Positions 1 through 6,306 of a DNA stretch of 15,229 nt are shown here, piece after piece. The position numbers and the translations under genes are program-made. Source of the DNA: Alphaproteobacteria bacterium (GTDB taxonomy: Bacteria; Pseudomonadota; Alphaproteobacteria; Rhizobiales; Xanthobacteraceae); the NCBI GenBank assembly GCA_005884465.1, contig VAZH01000035.1:1002-16230 (forward strand). Direction: 5' to 3'. Positions within the stretch are counted from its first letter, which is position 1; every line of letters begins with the position of its first letter. The notes under the pieces are model-generated. The model did not search any database. It was given only the letters and a program-made list of their open reading frames with translations, and had not been told where the DNA came from.

Positions 1-620
1 AGGAGGTACAACGCATGCCGCACGGCGAGCCCGAGCATGAAGCGTTCCCTGATCTGCACGGGATCCCTGCGGGTGGTCCCGACCCCCGGCTTGTCGTCGA
101 TGCGCACGCCGATCAGGGTTGGCCCGGAGGCCGCAAGGGATTGATCGACAAGCCGCTCAAAATCCTCTTCGTCGGCCGCCCAGGCGCTGTTGGCGAGACC
201 GCAGCCGGCCGCGATGGCAACGATATCGGATACAGCAGCGGCGGGCGTCGGCTGCGCGCCGGTGATCTGGTAGATGCCGTTATCCATCACGATCATGGTG
301 AGGTTTTTCGGCGCCAGTGCCGCGATGGTCGACAGGCATCCCATCTGCATCAACAGCGAGCCATCTCCCTCCAGCGCGAAAACACGACGGTTGGGCTGGG
401 CCAGCGCGACGCCGAGCGCAATCGGGAAGGCCAGGCCCATGCTGCCCAGCATGTAAAAATTCTGCGGCCGGTGGCCGGCCGCCCACAGATCGAAATTGGT
501 GTTGCCGATTCCGCCGATGACGGCTTCCTCGTGCTTCAGCTTTGCGAGCAAGCGCGAGGTGAGATCGAAACGGTTCATCAACTTGGTATTGCGGGCAGGG
601 GTGCTTGATTGCTTGGTCAT
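1..620 (-). CDS. TPP-dependent 2-oxoacid decarboxylase, beta subunit (sulfopyruvate/phosphonopyruvate decarboxylase type), 3' end cut
   Basis: This is the C-terminal TPP-binding half of a two-subunit decarboxylase; 206 codons are visible and the frame is still open at the left edge. The TPP/Mg signature is clear: GDG at residues 85-87 and the closing DN at 113-114, followed by GIYQITG. The segment FYMLGSMGLAFPIALGVALA (56-75) is typical of the beta subunit of sulfopyruvate decarboxylase (ComE) and of the C-terminal part of phosphonopyruvate decarboxylase. The family is about 190-210 aa, so little should be missing. ATG at 620 is 8 nt after the alpha-subunit stop, so the two genes are one operon. 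An internal ATG at residue 15 is an alternative start. The reaction is presumably 2-oxoacid to aldehyde plus CO2 in the cytoplasm. The substrate cannot be read from the sequence. Confidence 0.85.
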   Translation of the reverse strand, partial: MTKQSSTPARNTKLMNRFDLTSRLLAKLKHEEAVIGGIGNTNFDLWAAGHRPQNFYMLGSMGLAFPIALGVALAQPNRRVFALEGDGSLLMQMGCLSTIAALAPKNLTMIVMDNGIYQITGAQPTPAAAVSDIVAIAAGCGLANSAWAADEEDFERLVDQSLAASGPTLIGVRIDDKPGVGTTRRDPVQIRERFMLGLAVRHALYL

Positions 621-628
621 GCGCTCGC

Positions 629-1231
629 TCACTTGTCGAACACTTTGCCGCCGGTCAACAGCGGCGAGAGGATCAGCGCCACCGGCGCCTGCGTGGTGAT
701 GGCCTGCTTGATCGATCGATCGGCGATGAACTCGAACTCATCGAGCCGGGTCACGGTGTGATGCTCCATTGCCAGCGAGTCGAGCACCGGCCGCATGGTG
801 CGGCAGACCAGCGACTGCCCATAATTGAATTCGCCGAGCGTGCCGCGCTCGGACACGAACATGATCAGCGGAATCTGATAAGGGATCGCCAGCGACGCCA
901 GCACATTTGCAAGCGTGGCGAAGCCGGAGGTCTGCATCAGCACCGCGCCGCGCATGCCTCCCATCCACGCGCCGGAGATGATGCCGACCGCCTCTTCCTC
1001 GCGTGCGGTGGGAAAGGTGGTGAAGAACGGATCGGCGTGAAGATCCTGGATCAGCTTGGTCAGCACGCGATCGGGAACGTAGGGCACAAGCCGGACGTCG
1101 TTGCGCTTGAGCGTTTGCAGCACGATGTCGTGCCAGGCCTTTCCAGAAGATGCCTTCTCGGAGGAGGGCTTCTCCTGAGAGGGCGTCTCATCCAGGCTCT
1201 TGGGCGAGGTTTGTCCCTCGGCAGCCGCCAT
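629..1231 (-). CDS. TPP-dependent 2-oxoacid decarboxylase, alpha subunit (sulfopyruvate decarboxylase alpha type)
   Basis: This 200-aa protein is the N-terminal (PYR-domain) half of a split TPP enzyme and would pair with the beta subunit encoded just downstream. It carries the activating-glutamate region REEEAVGIISGAWMGG (78-93; Glu79/80), MQTSGFATLANVLASL (99-114), and PLIMFVSERGTLGE (121-134), all typical of ComD-like subunits. I chose ATG at 1231 because AAGGGAGA lies about 6 nt upstream; the frame extends to an ATG at 1300 but lacks such a site. Residues about 9-31 are a Ser/Glu/Lys/Pro-rich low-complexity stretch before the conserved domain begins near Trp33, so a shorter native protein is possible. 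The gene is divergent from the substrate-binding-protein operon. Members of this family act on sulfopyruvate or phosphonopyruvate; which 2-oxoacid is used here is not known. Confidence 0.85.
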   Translation of the reverse strand: MAAAEGQTSPKSLDETPSQEKPSSEKASSGKAWHDIVLQTLKRNDVRLVPYVPDRVLTKLIQDLHADPFFTTFPTAREEEAVGIISGAWMGGMRGAVLMQTSGFATLANVLASLAIPYQIPLIMFVSERGTLGEFNYGQSLVCRTMRPVLDSLAMEHHTVTRLDEFEFIADRSIKQAITTQAPVALILSPLLTGGKVFDK

Positions 1232-1303
1232 CGAAATCTCCCTTGCTGCGCGATGATTTTTCGTTCGCGACATGATCGCGGCCATCCTGCCGAGGCGCAA
1301 AAC

Positions 1304-1328
1304 TTGACGCGATCTCGGGGATTGTCAA
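1304..1328. promoter_or_regulatory. Inverted repeat TTGAC-N15-GTCAA in the divergent intergenic region
   Basis: The 195-bp gap between the divergent decarboxylase and substrate-binding-protein genes holds a perfect 5-bp inverted repeat with 15-nt spacing. Each arm also resembles a sigma-70 -35 box (TTGACG on plus, TTGACA on minus), but neither strand has a good -10 box at the right distance. It lies about 73 bp from the minus start and about 99 bp from the plus start, so it could be a shared operator or overlapping divergent promoters. Five-base arms can occur by chance. Confidence 0.3.
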
Positions 1329-1426
1329 CATGTCCCGGTGGTACCCGTGATCTGCGCGCCACGGCGGTGCCGTTGGCGTGCCGGGGTGCGATAAAGGAAG
1401 CAACAAGGACATTGAGAGGGAATGCC

Positions 1427-2395
1427 ATGGACGGCTGGTTCCGGATCGCCGCCGCAGCGGTGACGATGTTTACCGCGGTCGGGGTAGCATCCGCGCAGTC
1501 ACCGTTTCCGTCCAAGCCCGTGCATATTTTCGTCCCCTACGCCGCCGGTGGGGGAGTGGACATCCTCGCCCGCACGCTGGGTGACGTGGTCTCCCGGCAC
1601 TGGGGCCAGACCGTCGTGGTTGAAAATCGGCCCGGCGCGGGTGGGGTTGTCGCGTCGCAGGCGCTGGTGACGTCGCCGCCTGATGGATACACCCTCATCG
1701 TTGTCGCAAGCGGTCACGCCACCAATCCATTCCTGTACCCCAAGATTCCCTACGATACCTTCAAGGATTTTGCGCCGATTTCGCTGCTGGCCTCGTCTCC
1801 CAATATCTTGCTGGTGCGCGCCGATTCTCCGTTCAAGACGCTTGCCGATGTGATCGCTCAGGCGCGCTCAAAACCGGGAAGCCTGTCCTTCGCGCATGCG
1901 GGGACCGGAACCTCAACGCATCTCGCTGGTGAACTTCTGAAAAATCTCGCCAAGATCGATATCAACGCGATTCCCTACAAGGGCGGCGCGCCCGCCATCA
2001 ACGATCTCCTCGGCGGGCAAATTCCGATGTCGTTCAACAATGGGCCGGAATCGGTCGGACAAATCGAGGGCGGCACCGTGCGGGCGCTCGCCGTCACGAC
2101 CGCCGCGCGGGCATCATTTCTGCCTAACGTGCCGAGCATGGCCGAGACCGTGCCGGGGTACGACACCGAGGTGTGGTGGGGTTTGCTCGGGCCGGCCGGA
2201 ATGCCTCGCGACCTCGTTGAGAAACTCTCGCATGATTTCGTCGCAGCCTTGAACACTGAGGCCATCAAGGAGCGACTGACCAAGCTTGGCGCGTCGCCGA
2301 TCGGCAGCTCGCCACAGCAATTCGATGCCAAGATTCGTGCCGATTACAGGAAATGGGGCCCGATCATCGAGGCCGCCGGCATAAAGGCCGAGTGA
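1427..2395 (+). CDS. Tripartite tricarboxylate transporter (Bug/TctC family) periplasmic substrate-binding protein
   Basis: This 322-aa secreted solute-binding protein should capture a carboxylate in the periplasm. Residues 1-23 form a Sec signal peptide: short N-region, hydrophobic AAAAVTMF core, and cleavage after VASA. The mature part has the Bug ligand-loop motif VPYAAGGGVDILAR, then VENRPGAGG, the PPDGYT turn, AHAGTGTSTHLAGELL, YKGGAPAINDLLGGQI and a VPSMAE segment, all family hallmarks in the usual order and length. ATG 1427 is preceded by GAGAGGGA at 1414-1421. The frame is open upstream to 605, but that part overlaps the antisense decarboxylase genes. No TctA or TctB membrane genes are nearby, so this is an orphan binding protein, as is common for Bug proteins in beta- and alphaproteobacteria. 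The next gene starts 4 nt after the stop. Confidence 0.92.
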   Translation: MDGWFRIAAAAVTMFTAVGVASAQSPFPSKPVHIFVPYAAGGGVDILARTLGDVVSRHWGQTVVVENRPGAGGVVASQALVTSPPDGYTLIVVASGHATNPFLYPKIPYDTFKDFAPISLLASSPNILLVRADSPFKTLADVIAQARSKPGSLSFAHAGTGTSTHLAGELLKNLAKIDINAIPYKGGAPAINDLLGGQIPMSFNNGPESVGQIEGGTVRALAVTTAARASFLPNVPSMAETVPGYDTEVWWGLLGPAGMPRDLVEKLSHDFVAALNTEAIKERLTKLGASPIGSSPQQFDAKIRADYRKWGPIIEAAGIKAE

Positions 2396-2399
2396 TGCA

Positions 2400-3306
2400 G
2401 TGGATACACCGATGATTCCGGCCTGTCTCCCGCCGCGCGAGGTAAGCCGGCCGAAAGTGCCGCCGCCGCCGAACGCCTGCGATACGCATGCGCATGTGTT
2501 CGGGCCCGCGCAGCGATTTCCTTACACTGGGGATCGCAGCTATACGCCGCCGGATGCGCCGCTCGAAAAATATCTGGGCATGCTCGACACCATGGGATTT
2601 GCGCGCGGCGTGCTGGTGCAAGGCAGTGCGCACGGCCGCGATAATTCCGCCATGCTGGACGCGCTCAGGCAACGCCCCGATCGCCTGCGCGGTGTTGCGG
2701 TGGCCGACGCCGATGTATGTCGATGTGTCGCCGGCCGATCTGCGCCAGTGGAATCGCCTCGGTATCAGAGGACTGCGCTTCAATCATTTTTTCCGCGACG
2801 GGCAATTGCACTATCGCGGCGGCGTGCCGCTATCGGCGGCGCGGACGCTGGCGCCGCTAATGGCCGAACTCGGATGGCATCTTCAACTCTGGATCGATGC
2901 GAAGGATCTGCCGGAGACGATTCCAGTTCTGAAATCGCTCGGCCTGCCTGTGGTGATCGATCATATGGGCCGCACCGACGCGCGCGCGGGCATTGGAACG
3001 GAAGGTTTCCAGTCGCTGTTGCGCGCGGTCGGCGACGGGTGGTGCTGGGCCAAGCTGTCCGGTGCCCATCGCCTCAGCCGCGACGCGCCTGATTATCATG
3101 ATGCGCGGCCATTTCATGAAGCGCTGGTGCGGGCTAATCCGAAACGGCTGCTATGGGGTGGCGACTGGCCGCATCCGCGCGTCGAGGGCGAGATGCCCGA
3201 TGCCGGTCATCTGTTCGAATTGTTTCAACTATGGACGCCGGACCGAGCAATCCAGCACCGCATTCTCGTGACCAATCCCGCAAAGCTCTATGGCTTCCCG
3301 AACTGA
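2400..3306 (+). pseudogene. Amidohydrolase family protein (2-pyrone-4,6-dicarboxylate lactonase/LigI-like), frameshifted
   Basis: Two plus-strand frames together make one TIM-barrel metal hydrolase of about 298 aa, the usual size for LigI-like proteins. The first frame (GTG 2400 or ATG 2412) gives the metal motif CDTHAHVF (His30, His32), the segment PPDAPLEKYLGMLDTMGFARGV, and ends at VADADV. The second frame continues with SPADLRQWNRLGIRGLRFNH, WIDAKD, VIDHMGRTDA (barrel His), LLWGGDWPHP (catalytic Asp) and NPAKLYGF, to the stop at 3306. The switch is at 2711-2726, where ten extra bases sit between two CGATGT copies. The first frame alone would run to 3092 with a nonsense C-terminus and no catalytic Asp. 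An ATG at 2713 could restart the second frame, but without the HxH motif. The gene sits 4 nt after the substrate-binding protein and 14 nt before the dehydrogenase, so it was part of that operon. The reaction would be lactone or cyclic ester hydrolysis; the substrate is unknown. Confidence 0.85.
2711..2726 (+). repeat. Short direct repeat CGATGT-ATGT-CGATGT at the frameshift point
   Basis: Two CGATGT copies, 10 bp apart, flank ATGT exactly where the amidohydrolase reading frame changes. Deleting one 10-bp unit restores a continuous reading DADVSPADL that fits family alignments as I know them. This is the pattern expected from replication slippage. Confidence 0.7.
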
Positions 3307-3320
3307 AAGTCGCATCAGCA

Positions 3321-4370
3321 ATGTCCGTCAACAACAAGCGCGTATTTTACGTCAAATATCTGGCGCATGAGATCTATGCCGACATCCTGCGGGCGCGGCC
3401 CGATGTGCGGCTCGACCGGCTCGAGAACGAAAGTCCCGAGGAGATTTCGGCGCCGATCCTGTCCGCGGCGCATGCCTATCAGGTCGGCGCGGCGCGCGAT
3501 GAATTGGCAAGACATTTCCACGTCGATCAAGACCTGCTGCGGCGCGCGCCGAACCTCTTGATCGTCTCCAGCAATGGCGCCGGCTACGATCCCGTCGACG
3601 TCGAGGCCTGCAGCGAAGCCGGTGTGCTGGTGGTCAACCAGTCCGGCGGCAACGCCCACTCCGTGGCCGAACACGCGCTGGGCATGCTGCTCACGCTGTC
3701 GAAACGGATCCTGGAGGCCGACCGTGCAATGCGGCGTGAGGCAAATGTGAGCCGCAACGCCTTGATCGGCACCGAGGCGCACGGCAAGACCATCGGCATC
3801 GTCGGGCTGGGCAATGTGGGGCGCCGCATCGCCGCGCTCTGCGAGGGTCTGCTCGGCATGAAGGTGCTGGCCTATGATCCTTATCTCACGGCGGGCGAAA
3901 TGACGGCGCGCGGCGGCGAGAAGGTCGAGCTGGATGAGCTGCTAAGCCGCTCCGATTACGTTTCCGTCAGTTGTCCGCTAACCAGGGAAAGCCGCGGCAT
4001 GATAGGGGCGCGCGAATTCGCGCTGATGCAGCCACACGCCTATTTCATCACCACGGCGCGAGGTTTTATCCACGATGAAGCCGCGCTGCTCGAGGCGCTG
4101 CGCAACCGGCTCATTGCAGGCGCGGGTCTCGACGTCTGGGCCAAGGAGCCGCCGCCGCCCGACCATCCGCTTCTTAAGTTCGACAATGTGCTGGCGAGCC
4201 CGCATACCGCGGGAGTGACCAGGGAAGCGCGGGCGAACATGGGCCGGATTGCCGCCGAGCAAATCCTCGATGCGCTCGACGGCCTGCGCCCGCCGCGCAT
4301 CATCAACCCGGAAGTCTGGCCGCGTTACGTCAGGCGCTTCGAGCGCTCATTCGGTTTCACGCCGGAATAG
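3321..4370 (+). CDS. D-2-hydroxyacid dehydrogenase, NAD(P)-dependent
   Basis: This 349-aa cytoplasmic oxidoreductase interconverts a D-2-hydroxyacid and its 2-oxoacid. The Rossmann motif GLGNVG spans residues 162-167, and the likely NAD-selective acid is the Asp of AYDPY (about 186). The catalytic triad is complete: Arg247 (TTARGFIHDE), Glu276 (WAKEPPP) and His295 (SPHTAGVT). NGAGYDPVDVEACSEAGV and NAHSVAEHALGMLL are the usual substrate-domain and hinge segments. ATG 3321 was chosen because it sits 14 nt after the amidohydrolase stop and because the upstream part of the frame overlaps that gene. The ribosome site is weak (GAAAG). Its place in the operon suggests it supplies, or removes, the 2-oxoacid that the divergent decarboxylase uses; that link is inference. 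The exact hydroxyacid cannot be assigned. Confidence 0.9.
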   Translation: MSVNNKRVFYVKYLAHEIYADILRARPDVRLDRLENESPEEISAPILSAAHAYQVGAARDELARHFHVDQDLLRRAPNLLIVSSNGAGYDPVDVEACSEAGVLVVNQSGGNAHSVAEHALGMLLTLSKRILEADRAMRREANVSRNALIGTEAHGKTIGIVGLGNVGRRIAALCEGLLGMKVLAYDPYLTAGEMTARGGEKVELDELLSRSDYVSVSCPLTRESRGMIGAREFALMQPHAYFITTARGFIHDEAALLEALRNRLIAGAGLDVWAKEPPPPDHPLLKFDNVLASPHTAGVTREARANMGRIAAEQILDALDGLRPPRIINPEVWPRYVRRFERSFGFTPE

Positions 4371-4403
4371 TGGGTTCGGCGCAGCATTTTCTACCGAGCA
4401 TGG

Positions 4404-4421
4404 GAGCGAGGCGCGTCGCTC
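4404..4421. terminator. Hairpin GAGCGA-N6-TCGCTC between convergent genes
   Basis: A perfect 6-bp stem with a 6-nt loop lies in the 49-bp gap between the converging dehydrogenase and ald genes and touches the ald stop codon. There is no T-run on either side, so it is at best an imperfect bidirectional terminator. Confidence 0.3.
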
Positions 4422-5535
4422 AGGCGGCAATCGGATCCTCGATCGGCGGGCAGGACAGGCCAAGGCTCTCGGCCACCGCCTTGTTGGTGATGCGGCCGCG
4501 GTGAACGTTCAGACCTGCCCGCAGATGGGGGTTCTGCGTTACGGCTGCGAAGCCCTGGTTCGCGAGCGCCAGGCCGAACGGCAGCGTCGCGTTGTTCAGC
4601 GCCTGGCTTGAGGTGAGGGGAACCGCACCGGGCATATTGGCAACGCAGTAATGGATGATGCCGTCGACCTCATAGGTCGGATCGGCGTGGGTCGTCGGAC
4701 GGGAGGTCTCGAAGCAGCCACCCTGATCGATTGCAACGTCCACGATCACGGCACCCGGCTGCATCGACTTCAGCATTTTTCGGGTGACCAGCTTCGGCGC
4801 GCTCGCGCCGGGCACCAGAACGGCGCCGATCACGACATCGGCAGCGAAAACTTCCTGTTCGATCGCTTCCGTGGTGGGGAAGCGAGTCCGGATTCGCCCC
4901 GTGAACAAGTCGTCAAGTTCACGCAGCCTCGGGATCGACCGGTCCAGGATCGTGACCTCCGCGCCGAGGCCGACGGCCATCCGCGCCGCGTGCGTGCCGA
5001 CGACCCCGCCGCCGATAATCACCACGCGGGCGGGCGCAACACCCGGCACGCCGCCGAGTAGAATGCCGCGGCCGCCTGCGCTGCGCGTGAGCGCCGAGCC
5101 GGCCGCTTCGATCGAAAGCCTGCCCGCCACCTCGCTCATGGGAGCGAGCAGAGGAAGGCCTCCCTTCGCATCGGTGACGGTTTCATACGCAATCGCCGTG
5201 CAGCCCGAAGCCATCAGGCCTTTGGCCTGCGCCGGGTCCGCAGCGAGATGCAGATAGGTGAAGATGATCTGGCCCTCGCGCAGCTGCGACCATTCGCGGG
5301 GCTGGGGCTCCTTGACCTTCACGATCATATCGGCGCTGGCGAAAATCTCGGCCGCGGTGTCGGCGATCGCCGCTCCGGCCTTGCGGTAGACCTCATCGGT
5401 CGCGCCGATTCCCGCACCCGCATTGGTTTCGACGATGACGCTATGGCCTGCAGCTACATACTCGCGCGCCGCGCCCGGTGTGAGGCCAACGCGGTACTCC
5501 TGCACTTTGATCTCCTTGGGCACTCCGACGCGCAT
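4420..5535 (-). CDS. ald: Alanine dehydrogenase
   Basis: This 371-aa enzyme catalyses NAD-dependent oxidative deamination of L-alanine to pyruvate and ammonia, and the reverse, in the cytoplasm. It has the same length as the Mycobacterium tuberculosis enzyme, and the known key residues fall at the same positions: Arg15 (EYRVGLTP), Lys75 (KVKEP), His96 (YLHLAA) and Asp270 (VAIDQGG). The nucleotide motif is IIGGGVVGTHAAR (173-185), and the signatures LPLLAPMSEVAGR and GGVPGVAPA are present. ATG 5535 fits the MRVGVPKEIK start of the family; GGGAG lies 9 nt upstream. The frame extends to 5631, but that part is AT-rich intergenic DNA. The gene is divergent from an Lrp/AsnC regulator with 138 bp between them, so it is probably the regulator's target, induced by alanine or another amino acid. 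Confidence 0.97.
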   Translation of the reverse strand: MRVGVPKEIKVQEYRVGLTPGAAREYVAAGHSVIVETNAGAGIGATDEVYRKAGAAIADTAAEIFASADMIVKVKEPQPREWSQLREGQIIFTYLHLAADPAQAKGLMASGCTAIAYETVTDAKGGLPLLAPMSEVAGRLSIEAAGSALTRSAGGRGILLGGVPGVAPARVVIIGGGVVGTHAARMAVGLGAEVTILDRSIPRLRELDDLFTGRIRTRFPTTEAIEQEVFAADVVIGAVLVPGASAPKLVTRKMLKSMQPGAVIVDVAIDQGGCFETSRPTTHADPTYEVDGIIHYCVANMPGAVPLTSSQALNNATLPFGLALANQGFAAVTQNPHLRAGLNVHRGRITNKAVAESLGLSCPPIEDPIAA

Positions 5536-5576
5536 GGCTGGGCACTCCCTTTTTTGAACCTCTCCAATATGTAAGT

Positions 5577-5627
5577 CGAATTTTGATTTAAGTCCTTGCG
5601 ATTTCGGTGATTTATTGCGAATTTTTG
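5577..5627. promoter_or_regulatory. Phased CGA(A)TTT repeats in the ald/Lrp intergenic region
   Basis: Three similar AT-rich elements begin with CGA at 5577 (CGAATTTTG), 5599 (TTGCGATTT from 5596) and 5618 (TTGCGAATTTTTG from 5615). Spacings are 22 and 19 bp, close to two helical turns, so they would face the same side of the DNA. Lrp-family octamers bind such phased, loosely conserved AT-rich sites. The elements lie 42-97 bp from the two starts. The site is proposed from position and phasing only. Confidence 0.4.
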
Positions 5628-5673
5628 TCACAAACCAGCATAGATCCCGCTATCCACGCAGGAATCCAAACAA

Positions 5674-6174
5674 ATGAAACTCGAGCAGCTCGACCATATA
5701 GACACAACAATTCTGTCGGAACTCGCGACCAATGCCCGGGCCAGCCAGGTCGACCTCGCCGAGCGCGTCGGGCTTTCAAGCACCGCGATCGCGCGGCGGC
5801 AGAAAGCGCTGGAAGAGGAAGGATTCATCCGCGGCTATCAGGCCGTTCTGGATTTGACCCGCTTTGGCCTCTCCACCACCGTGCTGGTCAGGGTCACCCT
5901 GGAAAGCCAAAACGAGGATGCGCTGAAGTCGTTCGAAGCCGCGGTCATCGAGTGTCCATCGGTGGTGCGCTGCTTCCTGATGTCCGGCAGCGACGACTAC
6001 ATCGTCATCGTCATGGCGCGCGACATCGAGGACTTCGAGCGCATTCACAGAACCGAGCTGTCGCGATTGCCACGGGTTGCGCGGATCCAGTCGAGTTTCG
6101 CCATGCGCGAGGTCGTGAACCGGGCGGTGCCCCCGGTGATCTTTGGCGGACCGCGCCGGCGTGCAAAGGCATAA
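5674..6174 (+). CDS. Lrp/AsnC-family transcriptional regulator, probably controlling ald
   Basis: This 166-aa DNA-binding regulator has the two-domain Lrp layout. Residues about 6-55 form the AsnC-type helix-turn-helix (LDHIDTTILSELATNARAS, then LAERVGLSSTAIARRQKALE, then EEGFIRGYQAVLD). Residues about 67-145 form the RAM/ligand domain with VLVRVTLESQ, VIECPSVVRCFLMSGSDDY and VARIQSSFAMREV. The SGSDDY segment is the characteristic effector-binding turn. ATG 5674 has AGGAA at 5660-5664, 9 nt upstream. Divergent placement next to ald matches known pairs such as AldR-ald in other bacteria, so amino-acid-responsive control of ald and autoregulation are likely. The ligand is not shown by the sequence. 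The C-terminus ends in a short basic tail, GGPRRRAKA. Confidence 0.92.
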   Translation: MKLEQLDHIDTTILSELATNARASQVDLAERVGLSSTAIARRQKALEEEGFIRGYQAVLDLTRFGLSTTVLVRVTLESQNEDALKSFEAAVIECPSVVRCFLMSGSDDYIVIVMARDIEDFERIHRTELSRLPRVARIQSSFAMREVVNRAVPPVIFGGPRRRAKA

Positions 6175-6306
6175 CCGCGCCCGGCATCGCCACGGCATCG
6201 ACGAGGCCGACGCCCGTCGCGTTCGAAAGCCACGTTGCTTTAAGGCGTCCCTCCCGATTGCGAATAAAGCGGTAACTGTCTCTCGTTTCTCTGCTAGGAT
6301 TATACC

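Noticed and set aside
605..1426. Long upstream extension of the substrate-binding-protein frame
   Set aside because: It is antisense to the decarboxylase genes, lacks family similarity, and the signal peptide and ribosome site mark the start at 1427.
6270..6290. GGTAAC...CGTTTC upstream of the UPF0182 gene as an EcfG promoter
   Set aside because: The -35 does not match GGAAC and the spacing is far too short.
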